DNA from: an uncultured Aquimarina sp.
GTDB lineage: Bacteria; Bacteroidota; Bacteroidia; Flavobacteriales; Flavobacteriaceae
Reading direction: 5' to 3'
Length of the DNA stretch: 64,000 nt
Assembly (NCBI GenBank): GCA_947500505.1
Contig: CANMSL010000017.1
Span: 1-64,000 of the forward strand
In this document: in pieces, positions 1 through 8,685 of the stretch
How positions within the stretch are numbered: the first letter of the stretch is position 1
How the letters are laid out: each line of letters opens with the position of its first letter
Translations under genes and position numbers: made by a program
Notes under the pieces: generated by a model
Told to the model about the DNA's origin: nothing
The model's database searches: none
The model's input: only the letters and a program-made list of their open reading frames with translations

Positions 1-443
1 TTGTAGTGTTGAACTTGGTCAAAGAAACCTTGCAAGTCAATATCAACGATGTCTTGGAATCCAGCATTGATATACTCCTGACCCTTCAACACCGCTTGTT
101 GCAAATTCTTCTTCGGGCGAAAACCATAACTCTCTGGCTTGAAGTTAACTTCAAAGCAAATAGCCAGTTGTTGGCTAACAGCTTGCTGTAGCCATCTATC
201 CACTACCGTAGGAATACCCAGTAGCCTGGTCTTTCCTTTTCCTTTAGAAATAGGAACACCTCTGATTGGTGAGGTTTGATAATCATCACAGAGAATATCG
301 GTGATGATCGCTCTTCGATGCTTTCGTACATAAGACAGTAACTCACGTGTAGTCATACCATCAACACCTGCACTACCTTGGTTAGTAATAACTCGGGTGC
401 AGGCTAGCATTAGGTTTCTAGGTGCAAGTACTTGTCTTATCAT
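1..443 (-). CDS. Group II intron reverse transcriptase/maturase, N-terminal part
   Basis: The frame from the ATG at 441-443 runs off the left edge (about 147 codons seen). It carries hallmarks of group II intron-encoded proteins: GSAGVDGMT near residue 24, RLLGIPTVVDRWLQQAV (RT motif 1 region), SYGFRP (motif 2), and VDIDLQGFFDQV, whose aspartates belong to catalytic motif 3. The YADD motif, the maturase domain and any endonuclease domain lie outside the window. The protein would reverse-transcribe and help splice the surrounding intron. No stop or frameshift interrupts the visible part, so the enzyme may be intact. An in-frame stop upstream at 477-479 limits how far the start could move. Confidence 0.85.
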   Translation of the reverse strand, partial: MIRQVLAPRNLMLACTRVITNQGSAGVDGMTTRELLSYVRKHRRAIITDILCDDYQTSPIRGVPISKGKGKTRLLGIPTVVDRWLQQAVSQQLAICFEVNFKPESYGFRPKKNLQQAVLKGQEYINAGFQDIVDIDLQGFFDQVQHY

Positions 444-753
444 AATTAATGTAATTCCTGTTCGTCTATGTATAGGCTATCATAATGATTCCTATATGAA
501 TCTGAACCAATGTAACGTTCTGTCCTTCCTTACTTGTGAGACCTATGAGTTTACTGCTACTCAACTCGTTTCCTGTAAGTACTATGACTTCTGCTGACTT
601 CTCCTTCTATCTAACCCGTAGATTAGGAGACCTCCCTCGGTAAGGTAAATACCCTCTAGTTAATCACTGCTGAATCTACTATCATAACCTTTTCTTGTGG
701 ACGTTACTAAGATGTGCTAGCTTATCCAAATTATAATAGCCTCTATATTCAGT

Positions 754-786
754 TCCTGTTCAGCCTGTCCTGAGCTCGTCGAACGG
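754..786. repeat. Short dispersed repeat of the TTCGACGAGCTCAGGACAGG type, inside the intron
   Basis: The minus strand reads CCGTTCGACGAGCTCAGGAC followed by AGGCTGAACAGG. I recognise this motif as a short repeat scattered in many Bacteroidetes genomes. Here it lies within the structured RNA part of the group II intron, between the 5' domain and the reverse transcriptase. Only one copy occurs in the window, so its repeat nature is known from elsewhere and not shown here. Confidence 0.4.
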
Positions 787-942
787 ATCAGTACCAACTA
801 CGCAGTCTGGCTTACTTCAGTGTAAGGGTCGCCCCAAACCACCTTGCCACTTGCTTTGCTTATGGACACGACTCCACGCATAAGGGACTTTAACCCGTTG
901 GGACATCCTTTAAAAGGATTATATTTACCATTCAAGGCACAC

Positions 943-1010
943 ACAATTTGTATATTGCATATGCCGCCTTCAGCAGGCAAACGCAACATACAAGAGACGT
1001 TGTGCATAAT
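943..1010. repeat. Hairpin-forming spacer, 5' exon of the group IIC intron
   Basis: The segment flanking the intron contains TTGC(955-958)/GCAA(983-986) and TGCC(962-965)/GGCA(976-979) pairings around a TTCAGC loop, then ACGTTGTGCATAA. The GTTGTGCA end resembles the ends of the spacers found between the small genes at 2,970-12,400. The intron therefore seems to have inserted into, or just beside, one of those elements. Confidence 0.45.
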
Positions 1011-1219
1011 GAAAACTAGAAAAACTTCATATAAAAAGTTATTTTAAAGAAGCTGAAGACTTGGTTTAGATTAGATTGAGTCCTGCAATCCTTTCGTTAT
1101 ATGTTTACTAACTTTAAATTATGTAATAATGAACTATGTATGGCTTAAGTTTGATTCTGATTAATTTTAATTATTAATCAGAAAAAATAGAGAACTATGC
1201 TAGTATCAAAATTATAAAC

Positions 1220-2968
1220 TTATTCCTCTCTCTTAAAATAAGTTGTTTTTAGTTTTTGAATAACCTCTGTGCTCACCCAATAAATATTTGCTAGTCCTGG
1301 CTCTATATCTCTTTCGTCTCTACCAAAGAACAAATACTTGCCATCTGGTGTTATTCTTGGACCTTTTTCATTAAAATTAGAATTTATGGTAGTTCCAAAA
1401 TTTACGGGCTTTGTCCATGCTCCGTTTTTTAGTTTAAAGCAAACATACATATCATTGTCTTTACGGTCTTCACCTTGACTTTTCCCTGTAAATATTATAT
1501 AATCTTGAGAAGGGGATATGAATGCATGATGGCCAAATTCGTGTTGAACTTCCTTTGGCTCTTTGAATTTACCATTAACAAAAGAAGCACAATATGTTTT
1601 GAATTTTGACAAATTAAAATAATAAAGGTCACCGTTTTTTGCTTGATTAGGAAAAAACACTAGGTCGTCATTTATTGGTGAGTCAAGCTGAACTGCATCA
1701 CTCCAAGAGTTCCCTAAACGGTTTACATACCAAATTTTCTCATCTGTAAAAGCAGTATCAAAAGCTGTGAAATAAATTCGTTTATTATCAGGACTGACGA
1801 ACGGATGCATTTCTTCCTTTTTTTGCCCCTTGGTAAAATCCAGTTTTTTTATAGGTGTCCATCTATCATTTTTGAGTTTTGAAAAATAGATAGATGTTAT
1901 GTTATATTTGTTTTTGGCTGCAAAATACATTTTAGTAAAATCGGAAGAAAACGAAACAGTGCCTTCAAACCTTCCGTCAATTGAAACAATGCCAGGTGCG
2001 AAAACTTCAGGCGTTAAACCTGGAGGTGTTTGACCAAAATAACGATTTTCAAGGTTTAAAGATTTTGGTCTTAACTTATCAATAATTTCTGTGCTCACCC
2101 AATAAATATTTGATGATTCATCTTCGTTAGATCTATTAAAAAACAAATATTTGCCATCTGGCGTAATACTCGGGCATGATTCGCTTAAATTGGAATTTAC
2201 TTCATTTCCTAGAGGAATTGGTTTTGTCCATGTACCGTCTTTTTCCTTGAAACAGACATAAATATCATGGTCTTTATTTTCTTTGTTTCGAGTATACACC
2301 AGCAAATACTCTTGAGATGGGGAAATAAACCCATGATGACCAAATTCAAGTTCAACTTCCTTTACTTCGGGAAATTCACCGTTTTTGTTGGGGGCATAAT
2401 ACATTTTCCCTTTTGAAATACTTGTGTAAAAAAGATCTCCGTTTTTAGCTTGATTAATGTAAAAAACTATGTCATCATTCATAGGTGATTCAAGTTGTTT
2501 TGCATCACTCCAAGAATCCTCTAAACGGTTTACATACCAAATTTTCTCATCCGAAAAAATAGAATCAAAAGCTGTGAAATAAATCCTTTTATCGTTAAGA
2601 CTAACGGATGGATATAATTCCTCAATTTTTTTTCCCTTGGTGAAATTTGCTCTTTTAACGGGAGTCCATCTATTACCTTTAAGTTTTGAGTAATAGATAG
2701 ATGATGCTTCTTCATCTTTTACATGAGCTGAAAAATACATTTCATCTAGATCAGGAGAAAACGAAATAGTCGATGCATTTCTCCCATTGATAGAAACAAT
2801 TCCAGGAGCAAAAACTTCAGGCGTTAATCCTGGTGGCTTTTGGCCAAAATATAAATTTTCTTTGGTTGTAAAATTATTATCGTTTATCGTGTTCAATTTT
2901 TCAGATTTGCATTCACTTAGAAATATTATAAATACTAATGCTGAGAATTTAATCATGTTATTTCTCAT
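1220..2968 (-). CDS. PD40 beta-propeller lipoprotein with internal duplication
   Basis: 582 residues. The N-terminus has a hydrophobic segment ending in FLSEC, a loose lipobox with Cys20, so export and lipidation are likely. The mature part is two tandem copies of one unit of about 265 residues. Each begins with YFGQ(K/T)PPGLTPEVFAPGIVS and contains PDGKYLFF/DNKRIYF blades typical of WD40-like PD40 repeats, and each ends near NIYWVSTE. Such proteins usually bind ligands or partners at the cell surface; no catalytic motif is visible. ATG at 2966-2968 is used; a second ATG at 2954-2956 would also give a good signal peptide. The gene stands alone between two spacer elements. Confidence 0.75.
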   Translation of the reverse strand: MRNNMIKFSALVFIIFLSECKSEKLNTINDNNFTTKENLYFGQKPPGLTPEVFAPGIVSINGRNASTISFSPDLDEMYFSAHVKDEEASSIYYSKLKGNRWTPVKRANFTKGKKIEELYPSVSLNDKRIYFTAFDSIFSDEKIWYVNRLEDSWSDAKQLESPMNDDIVFYINQAKNGDLFYTSISKGKMYYAPNKNGEFPEVKEVELEFGHHGFISPSQEYLLVYTRNKENKDHDIYVCFKEKDGTWTKPIPLGNEVNSNLSESCPSITPDGKYLFFNRSNEDESSNIYWVSTEIIDKLRPKSLNLENRYFGQTPPGLTPEVFAPGIVSIDGRFEGTVSFSSDFTKMYFAAKNKYNITSIYFSKLKNDRWTPIKKLDFTKGQKKEEMHPFVSPDNKRIYFTAFDTAFTDEKIWYVNRLGNSWSDAVQLDSPINDDLVFFPNQAKNGDLYYFNLSKFKTYCASFVNGKFKEPKEVQHEFGHHAFISPSQDYIIFTGKSQGEDRKDNDMYVCFKLKNGAWTKPVNFGTTINSNFNEKGPRITPDGKYLFFGRDERDIEPGLANIYWVSTEVIQKLKTTYFKREE

Positions 2969-2975
2969 CGTTTAA

Positions 2976-3112
2976 TTTTTTTGAATTACTGCCAAGATTG
3001 GGTTCTCTCCTGCTTTGGAAATTCCTATCAGACTTTGAATCTGTGATTTATTTGCAACTTTAGTGCTTAAACACGTATGAGATCATTCACTAAACCATTG
3101 TGCATAATCTTT
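2976..3112. repeat. Cassette-type spacer
   Basis: A non-coding stretch between the PD40 gene and the hydrolase gene. It contains TACTGCCAAG at one end and CCATTGTGCATAATC at the other, matching in style the ends of the other spacers in this region (compare TACTGCCAACACGG near 9,090 and GTTGTGCATAA near 1,000). No open reading frame is visible. Confidence 0.4.
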
Positions 3113-3114
3113 GC

Positions 3115-4233
3115 CTACTTTACATTGATTAAAAATTCTACTATAACATTCCAATATTCCTCTGCCCCTTCTTGCCCTTCCCATAGTGCTCGTGAGCCAT
3201 GGAATCCGTTAGATTCTGGAATAAATTGCTTTTGATTTTTTGTTAATTTCGAATTTCCAATTAATGCAGTTAATGTTTCAGCTTCTGCTTTAGAAGAAGT
3301 TACTAAATAGGCTTTTTCAATTTTTTTAAAAACAGTTGCTAAAGATGGAGCTGCGTCACCAAAGTAATCTCCAGGACTAAAGGAAATAATGGCTTTAACT
3401 TTTGGATTATCTGCACCTTCTAAAAGGGCTAAGCTAGATGAGAATGAACTTCCCCAAATGATAACTTTTTGATTGTACTTTTTATGTAAAAAATCAATGG
3501 CAACTGCAATGTCTTGCTGCGCATCTGTCATTTCTGGCTTTAAACCTTTTTCTAAGGCGCGTGTGTTCGTATTGTTAGGTTTTTCTGCAAAGTGTCCTCC
3601 AGAGCGTAAATCTAAGGCTAAACAATTGTATCCCATCTTATTTAGCTTTGGAGCAATATCTGCATATTCCATGCGGTTATAACCAGCTTGATGCATTAAT
3701 AATATAACAGGTTTATTTTTACCAACTTCATAAAGATTACCACTAATTACAAGACCATCAGCAGCTTTGAATTCTACTTTTTTAGGAATATATTTTTTAC
3801 CAAGCTTTCCAGGTGTTGGCAGGGGGACTTTTTGTTGTCTTTGTGCTTCTATTTGTTGGTTGATTATATTTTCAATTAGCTGGATTCTGATTATTTTTCC
3901 GTCGTTATCAAAATGAATATTGGATTCGCTTTTTCCTAAACCTTCAAAATCATAAGCCACCTTTGCTTTTCCTTGCTCGCTTTCAACTATGGTCATACTG
4001 TTTGGTTTAGGTAGGTTGGTTACAATGTTTGTCAAAATTCCTGGCGTATTAGCTACAGGAATTGGTTTAAATTGAAGTTGAGCACTAATATAAGGTTGTA
4101 ACGCCTCGGTATTTTTATCAGCAAAACTTTGAGCAAAAGCATTTACTTGTTTAGAATAATCTTGTGCAACTAGACTAAATGAAAAAAGGAATAAGATGAT
4201 TGCTACGATGTTGTGTTTCTTTAAACGTTTCAT
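3115..4233 (-). CDS. Secreted alpha/beta hydrolase with N-terminal DUF3887-like domain
   Basis: 372 residues with a signal peptide (cleavage after LVAQ). Residues 25-125 look like the small NTF2-like DUF3887 domain, which is often fused to hydrolases. Residues 140-372 form a dienelactone-hydrolase-type alpha/beta hydrolase: PVILLMHQAGYN (oxyanion strand), LALDLRSGG, and the nucleophile elbow IIWGSSFSSS around residue 260. A late FHGSRALW probably supplies the catalytic histidine. The substrate is unknown; periplasmic ester or lactone hydrolysis is the likely reaction. It ends close to the spacer at 2,976-3,112 and is followed upstream by a small membrane protein gene in the same direction. 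Confidence 0.75.
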   Translation of the reverse strand: MKRLKKHNIVAIILFLFSFSLVAQDYSKQVNAFAQSFADKNTEALQPYISAQLQFKPIPVANTPGILTNIVTNLPKPNSMTIVESEQGKAKVAYDFEGLGKSESNIHFDNDGKIIRIQLIENIINQQIEAQRQQKVPLPTPGKLGKKYIPKKVEFKAADGLVISGNLYEVGKNKPVILLMHQAGYNRMEYADIAPKLNKMGYNCLALDLRSGGHFAEKPNNTNTRALEKGLKPEMTDAQQDIAVAIDFLHKKYNQKVIIWGSSFSSSLALLEGADNPKVKAIISFSPGDYFGDAAPSLATVFKKIEKAYLVTSSKAEAETLTALIGNSKLTKNQKQFIPESNGFHGSRALWEGQEGAEEYWNVIVEFLINVK

Positions 4234-4279
4234 TTTGATTTATTGTTTATAGTGTTAAATGATATTAAAATGGATGTCT

Positions 4280-4474
4280 TTATTGATGTGACTTTTTCGG
4301 AAAGTATTTTTCTTTGAGTTTTGAGAATTTAGGAATCATTGCTAGTATTAAGCCAATATCAAATAATAAGACTGAGTAATACCAAGGTTTAGATTCTGGA
4401 ACAATTGGAAATGCAATAAGCATTATAATTACTCCTACAATTTTTAAAGTGATGTGTATATTATTTTTGGACAT
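4280..4474 (-). CDS. Small two-helix membrane protein
   Basis: 64 residues. Two hydrophobic segments, ITLKIVGVIIMLIAFPI and YYSVLLFDIGLILAMI, are separated by a short loop with EskPWY, and a basic tail (KLKEKYFPKK) follows. Family not recognised. It lies between the hydrolase and the sigma/anti-sigma pair, all on the minus strand, so it may be co-transcribed with the pair. No functional inference is justified. Confidence 0.6.
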   Translation of the reverse strand: MSKNNIHITLKIVGVIIMLIAFPIVPESKPWYYSVLLFDIGLILAMIPKFSKLKEKYFPKKSHQ

Positions 4475-4541
4475 AATAATTCTTGTTTTTATGTTACTAC
4501 TAGTTTAGTGACAAGAATTATTAAAATATGACAAGAAGCGT

Positions 4542-5174
4542 CTACTTTTCTTCTTCTTTTAAGTTATCAAGTATGATATTAATCTTCTTAATAAGTGGTT
4601 TCCAATTTACTTTTGCGGCTTTTTTATTCATCCATCCTATATATCCAAATAATAATGCAAAGACGAGAGTCGCTACTAATTTAGATTCCCATTTAGTGGT
4701 TAGTTGCTCTAAAATTGTAAGTGATTGCTCAGATTTTGAAACACCCCAAACAAGAAGAGCATTAGCTATAAAAATTGGTGTTGACACCCAAAAAATAACA
4801 GTATCTAATAACCTATACTGATTCACCATAAACTTCTTTTGATATCTTAGTTGTTCTTGTATGGGTAAAAATAATTCACGGACCAATTTACTTTTCCTAT
4901 TGTTTCTTAATTTATAAACGATATAAGCTAAAGCTACCAATCCTATTACAGTACCGATACGTGAAATCAGATTCGGGTAGGCATAAAATGAATACCCAAA
5001 CCCCAAAACTCCTATAATAGCACCTATAATTTCCCTTCTATCTCTTCTACGAACAATTCGTTCTCTATCTTCCATCCCAAATTTAAAATCTTTTAGTAAT
5101 TGCGATGTATTTATATTTATATCTTCAGTTTTAGAAGAGTTTTTCCAGATATTTTTTAGTTCCTGTTCTTCCAT
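4542..5174 (-). CDS. Membrane protein, probable anti-sigma partner of the adjacent ECF sigma factor
   Basis: 210 residues. The N-terminal 55 residues are soluble and charged (MEEQELKNIWK..., then RERIVRRRDRR). Two transmembrane helices follow (EIIGAIIGVLGFGYSFY and ISRIGTVIGLVALAYIV), then two more near residues 120-180. The stop of the sigma gene is only one base away from this start, so the two are almost certainly co-transcribed and translationally coupled. A cytoplasmic N-terminus plus membrane helices directly after an ECF sigma gene is the usual layout of a membrane anti-sigma factor. No zinc-binding HxxxCxxC motif is present, so the role is inferred from context. Confidence 0.6.
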   Translation of the reverse strand: MEEQELKNIWKNSSKTEDININTSQLLKDFKFGMEDRERIVRRRDRREIIGAIIGVLGFGYSFYAYPNLISRIGTVIGLVALAYIVYKLRNNRKSKLVRELFLPIQEQLRYQKKFMVNQYRLLDTVIFWVSTPIFIANALLVWGVSKSEQSLTILEQLTTKWESKLVATLVFALLFGYIGWMNKKAAKVNWKPLIKKINIILDNLKEEEK

Positions 5175-5175
5175 T

Positions 5176-5673
5176 TTAATTTAGTTTAGGATTAATACAT
5201 TCAAACAATTTCTTTCGAATACGTTTCATTTTAACAGCAATATGATTTTCAGTCAAACCTGTTATATCAGCAATTTGCTTATATGATAGTTCTTCTAGAA
5301 ACAATACTAATATTGAGGTGTCACTTTCATTTAAAGTGGCGATACACTCTTTCAAAAATTGATATTTTTCATCATCAATATCATTTGATTTATTCTCGCT
5401 TACTTTAAATTTGATAGATTCAAAACGGTCGGTTTTAGTACTATTCTTTTCTAAATTTAGCTTAGAACGCATACATACATTAAGAGCAACACGATACACC
5501 CAAGTATCAATATTGGACTTGCCTTTAAATGACGGCAATGATTTCCAAACTTGATATGCCACTTCTTGGAATAAATCTTGCGGTTCAATAGGAGATATAG
5601 CATATATCCTACAAATGCGATAGATTTTTTCTTTGTTGGTTTCGAGTATCCTTTCGTAATTTAAATGTTTCAC
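5176..5673 (-). CDS. RNA polymerase ECF sigma factor
   Basis: 165 residues with region 2 (EPQDLFQEVAYQVWKSLPSF, then IDTWVYRVALNVC) and region 4 (LSYKQIADITGLTENHIAVKMKRIRKKL, a helix-turn-helix). The length and layout are those of sigma-70 ECF factors. It is followed at one-base spacing by a membrane protein that probably restrains it. Target promoters cannot be read from the window. The upstream region (5,680-5,790) ends in a spacer remnant interrupted by the IS1182 element. Confidence 0.85.
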   Translation of the reverse strand: MKHLNYERILETNKEKIYRICRIYAISPIEPQDLFQEVAYQVWKSLPSFKGKSNIDTWVYRVALNVCMRSKLNLEKNSTKTDRFESIKFKVSENKSNDIDDEKYQFLKECIATLNESDTSILVLFLEELSYKQIADITGLTENHIAVKMKRIRKKLFECINPKLN

Positions 5674-5795
5674 GTACTTTTTTTCTCTCTTAATTGTTTA
5701 GTGACAAAAGTTAAAGAAATATGACAAAAGAAGTATTAAGTTTATAAATTCATTTTAGGAATGAGTATATCACACTATGCACAACACCGGTAACC

Positions 5796-7475
5796 GTTGC
5801 ACAAGTTCCTAAAAAATTACGGAGCGATCAATAATCTCGAGTTTAAGGCTTGATTTTCTAGAAGGATATAGTAATATCTACCTCAATTCAACTATCGCTA
5901 AACTGCTTATTTGATGTCTTAAAGAGCTTTTAAATCGAAAAATAGAGTCTAAATAGACTCCGGCATTACTTATTGTGTCTTTCTTGGTGAATTTTAAGTA
6001 TTTCTTCAAATCATAGGCTATTGCAGCCAAATGCATCACTTTATTAGCTTGTTGGATGCCGATGGTGTTGATCTTTCGAAGACCCATAAATTGGGTAAGC
6101 GTTCCAAATACTGGCTCAACAGTACTTTGACGCTTGACTTTCATCACTTTACCCGTAGGTGTAGCAATCCGGGCATTGTTTTGCTCATATTGCTCACGGT
6201 AATATGTTACACTAAACTTCTTCTCCTAAGCACTTTTACCTAAACAACTTGCTGATAAAGGACATTCTCTACAAATCTTACTAGAGATACGATATTCTTT
6301 CTTTAAGGTCTTGGTGCGATAATCTTTAAACACTTTCTTGAATGGCACTACCGCACCATTAGGACGGATGTAGTGATCCTCACTTTTTACATATTCAAAT
6401 CCGTCGGGACCACCTTTGTATGTGCCGGGTGGCGGTATATAGCTTTTGATCCCTTTACGTTCTAGGTAAGCATAGTTCTCACCACTACTGTAACCCGTAT
6501 CGGCAAGTACGTTTTCCAACTGGAAGCCCGATTTCCATAATCGTTGGGATACCCTATCAACAATATCTTCCAAGTACTGATTATCTTTACCATCCGCGTG
6601 GTATGCTTTAATGTCTGTGATCACGTGGTTTGCCGTATCTACACTGAGCTGGCTGCTGTAGTTGAGCTTTCTGGCCTTACCTGGCTTTACACTCTGATCC
6701 TTGCATCTGGATCTGTAGGACTATAATGCGTTTTGTTACTCGTGTAATGGCTACCTTTATTGCCTGCGCCTGGACGATGGTTTTGATTCTTGCTCCAGTT
6801 ACGGGTACGGCTTTCTATCTCTTTAAGCTCTTTATCGCTGGCTGTTATAACTTGCTGTTATTTAACAGCTTTGTTTCCTTTTGCCTTGCGGACAGTCTCC
6901 TTATCACGATTACTGATATGACGGATATCAGCAAGATGGGACATTAAATCTTGCTCGGGGACTTTTAATTCCAAACTGTCCATACTCGCGTTAGCGTTCA
7001 CAGGTGCACTATTGATGGCTTGTGTACTGCCATTAACCATACCTTTACTGACGCACATCTCAAAAATACGGGTGAATACTTCTTCGAAAACTGATTCTGG
7101 AAACAACTGTCGTGTCCTGCTGATGGTAGAATGCCAGGGTAATTCCTCATCTATATCATAACCCAAAAAATAAAGAATATCAAGGCGCATACTACAATGA
7201 TCGATAAGCTTGCGATCACTAATAATATTCTCTAAATAACCAACTAAACATAATTTAAAGAAAACAACAGGATCAATACTCTTTTGACCACTCTTACCAT
7301 AAAAAACAAGTGTTAGTGAATATAAAAAATCTAAATCTAAACATCCCTTTAATAGCCTGTAGAAATTATGTCCCGGGATTCGATCACTTAAACGAAAATC
7401 ATTAAAAAGCTTTTCCTGATATATCTTCTTGCCTTGCATACTATGAAATTAAGACTTTTTGCTATCTTGTGCAAC
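5796..7475 (-). mobile_element. IS1182-family insertion sequence, decayed copy A
   Basis: The ends are GTTGCACAAG (5796-5805) and its exact complement CTTGTGCAAC (7466-7475), with weaker matching for another 15 bases inward. The transposase inside is broken at three places. The outer flanks, GGTAACC on the left and AGGCACAATGGCTATAA on the right, are shared almost exactly by the second copy at 11,507-12,248. Either the true ends lie slightly further out or both copies sit at the same point of a repeated spacer. No clear target-site duplication was found. Confidence 0.75.
5878..7439 (-). pseudogene. IS1182-family transposase, three inactivating lesions
   Basis: The reading frame starts at the ATG at 7437-7439 and shows the IS1182 N-terminus (KSIDPVVFFKLCLVGYLENI, then LPWHSTISRTRQLFPE). 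Lesion 1 is TAA at 6858-6860, where the sister copy has CAA. Lesion 2 is a frameshift near 6,688-6,690, equal to two extra bases, just after PDARIRV. Lesion 3 is TAG at 6226-6228, directly after the Cys-rich segment CRECPLSASCLGKSA. The C-terminal part (RQSTVEPVFGTLTQFMGL) is otherwise well preserved. The decay is recent enough for every domain to be readable. Confidence 0.85.
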
Positions 7476-7606
7476 AGGCACAATGGCTATAAGTAATTGC
7501 TTGTTCTTGCCTACTTCTGAAAATCCTCGCGGATTTTCAGTTTGGTTCGTGCTTGCAAAAATAAGTGCTAATCCATGCAACTACTCATAGCCGAGATCGT
7601 TATAGA
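7476..7606. repeat. Cassette-type spacer E1
   Basis: A non-coding element starting at CAATGGCTATAAG and ending CTCATAGCCGAGATCGTTAT, so the ends pair as GGCTAT/ATAGCC. In the middle is a perfect 10-bp stem, CTGAAAATCC-TCGC-GGATTTTCAG (7517-7540). The segment TGCTTGTTCTTGCCTA plus this hairpin recurs in diverged form in the spacer at 9,780-9,912. It separates the IS from the next small gene. Confidence 0.6.
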
Positions 7607-7622
7607 TAATGAAATATAAATA

Positions 7623-8030
7623 ATGATAACCCAAAGTTTAATTAATAATTTAGAAAAAAAAGGATTAGTGATTTATCACAAAGCCCCCAATTCCTTTACA
7701 ATATTAAAACCTATTGAAGCTAAAGGAAATGGAATCGATTGGGACATTAAAGCTCCATTCACATTTTTGAGTAATACAGTAGATGAAAATGGTAATTATT
7801 ATCCTAAATCACCACCAGTAAAAACCGACTCTCCAATTCTGAAACTCAAATTCATAGATGAAAAATTTGATGTTTCGTTATGGAAATGGACTGATAAAAC
7901 CATCCCCGGATATTTTCAAAAAAAAATAGAAACTGAGAAAGAGGCGCTTAATATAATTGTGAATTATTTTTTTGAAGAAAACGAATATTTTAATGCTTAT
8001 AGGGAATGGAAGCTCAAAAGTAAAAATTAG
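7623..8030 (+). CDS. Hypothetical protein, cassette gene
   Basis: 135 residues, soluble, no signal peptide, rich in Lys, Asn and aromatic residues. Features visible: KPIEAKGNGIDWDIKAPFTFLS, a Pro-rich turn (YYPKSPPVKTDSPI), and KFDVSLWKWTDKTIPGYFQKK. Family not recognised. It is a single small gene lying alone between two non-coding spacers, the pattern repeated through 7,600-12,500. ATG at 7623 follows the spacer by 17 bases, with no room for a longer start. Confidence 0.6.
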   Translation: MITQSLINNLEKKGLVIYHKAPNSFTILKPIEAKGNGIDWDIKAPFTFLSNTVDENGNYYPKSPPVKTDSPILKLKFIDEKFDVSLWKWTDKTIPGYFQKKIETEKEALNIIVNYFFEENEYFNAYREWKLKSKN

Positions 8031-8051
8031 AATATACTACCTATGACACTA

Positions 8052-8218
8052 TGTAAACGCAATGCTTTTTCATTGTTTTAAGCAATGAGAGTTGTTTATT
8101 TGTGAGGTCGGCGCGACAAATTTTATTATTTTACAACTAAATTAAAAAAACCAAAAAGTGTAACGCCTTGTGCTTATTCCGAAAGTCGCTGACTTTCTTC
8201 GCCGCACAGACGTTTACA
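8052..8218. repeat. Cassette-type spacer E2
   Basis: Bounded by a perfect 8-bp inverted repeat, TGTAAACG (8052-8059) and CGTTTACA (8211-8218). Internally it has GAAAGTC-GCT-GACTTTC (8181-8197) and a CATTGTTTTAAGCAATG stem near 8,072-8,088. The right side continues into CTTAACGTTGTAAAAC just before the next gene. No coding potential was seen. The sequence is not homologous to E3/E5 but has the same architecture. Confidence 0.6.
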
Positions 8219-8251
8219 CTTAACGTTGTAAAACATTAGGAGAACTGAATA

Positions 8252-8644
8252 ATGACATTATACGAAAGAGAAATAAATAGAATTAACAGTGTTATTTACT
8301 CAAACCAAGAGCAAATAGAGATTGCGATTGGTGTTCGAAACTATATTGACAATAACTATGACAAAAATTTGAATTTGGATTTATTATCCCGTTTTCATTT
8401 TGTATCCAAGTTTCATTTATTACGCTTATTTAAAAAACATTACGGACTAACACCAAGGCAATACTTAATAGATAAGAGGATTGAAAAGTCTAAGGAACAG
8501 TTGAAAAACGGAATGTCGGTAACTGAAACCTGTTTTACTGTAGGATTTGAAAGTTTAGGTTCGTTCAGCACTTTATTTAAAACTAAAACAGGAAAATCGC
8601 CAAGTGAATTTCAAAATGAGCAACTTTCAAGAAGCAAATTATAA
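8252..8644 (+). CDS. Short AraC-family transcriptional regulator
   Basis: 130 residues, essentially only the AraC/XylS DNA-binding domain. The first helix-turn-helix is NLDLLSRFHFVSKFHLLRLFKKHYG, followed by LTPRQYLIDKRIEKSKEQL; the second is SVTETCFTVGFESLGSFSTLFKTKTGKSPSEFQ. No ligand-binding domain is attached. It is 41 bases upstream of a VOC-family gene in the same direction, and AraC plus glyoxalase-like pairs of this kind are common in Flavobacteria. It probably regulates its partner, but this is inferred from position. Confidence 0.85.
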   Translation: MTLYEREINRINSVIYSNQEQIEIAIGVRNYIDNNYDKNLNLDLLSRFHFVSKFHLLRLFKKHYGLTPRQYLIDKRIEKSKEQLKNGMSVTETCFTVGFESLGSFSTLFKTKTGKSPSEFQNEQLSRSKL

Positions 8645-8685
8645 TCTAAGTTCTGAACTTTGGAAAATAACAAAAAATATCAAAG

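Larger units (their letters stand above)
1..942 (-). mobile_element. Group IIC intron, 5' part (3' end outside window)
   Basis: Read on the minus strand, the element begins at 942 with GTGTGCC after an exon ending in TTGT. Landmarks follow in the order expected of a bacterial group IIC ribozyme: an AAAGTCCC segment (about 885-900), a GAGGGAGGTCTCC segment (627-639), and the conserved GAAGTCAGCAGAAGTCATAG segment (about 582-603) just before the open reading frame. The reverse transcriptase lies at 1-443. The 5' exon can form a stem-loop, which fits the habit of class C introns to insert beside terminators or attC-like hairpins. The class assignment rests on remembered resemblance to known IIC introns, not on an alignment. 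Domains V and VI are off the window, so integrity cannot be judged. Confidence 0.8.

Noticed and set aside
397..597. 66-codon plus-strand open frame
   Set aside because: It lies opposite the structured RNA part of the group II intron and has no protein-like features; a shadow frame.
844..1047. 67-codon plus-strand open frame at the intron edge
   Set aside because: It overlaps the intron 5' domain and the spacer exon; composition is not protein-like.
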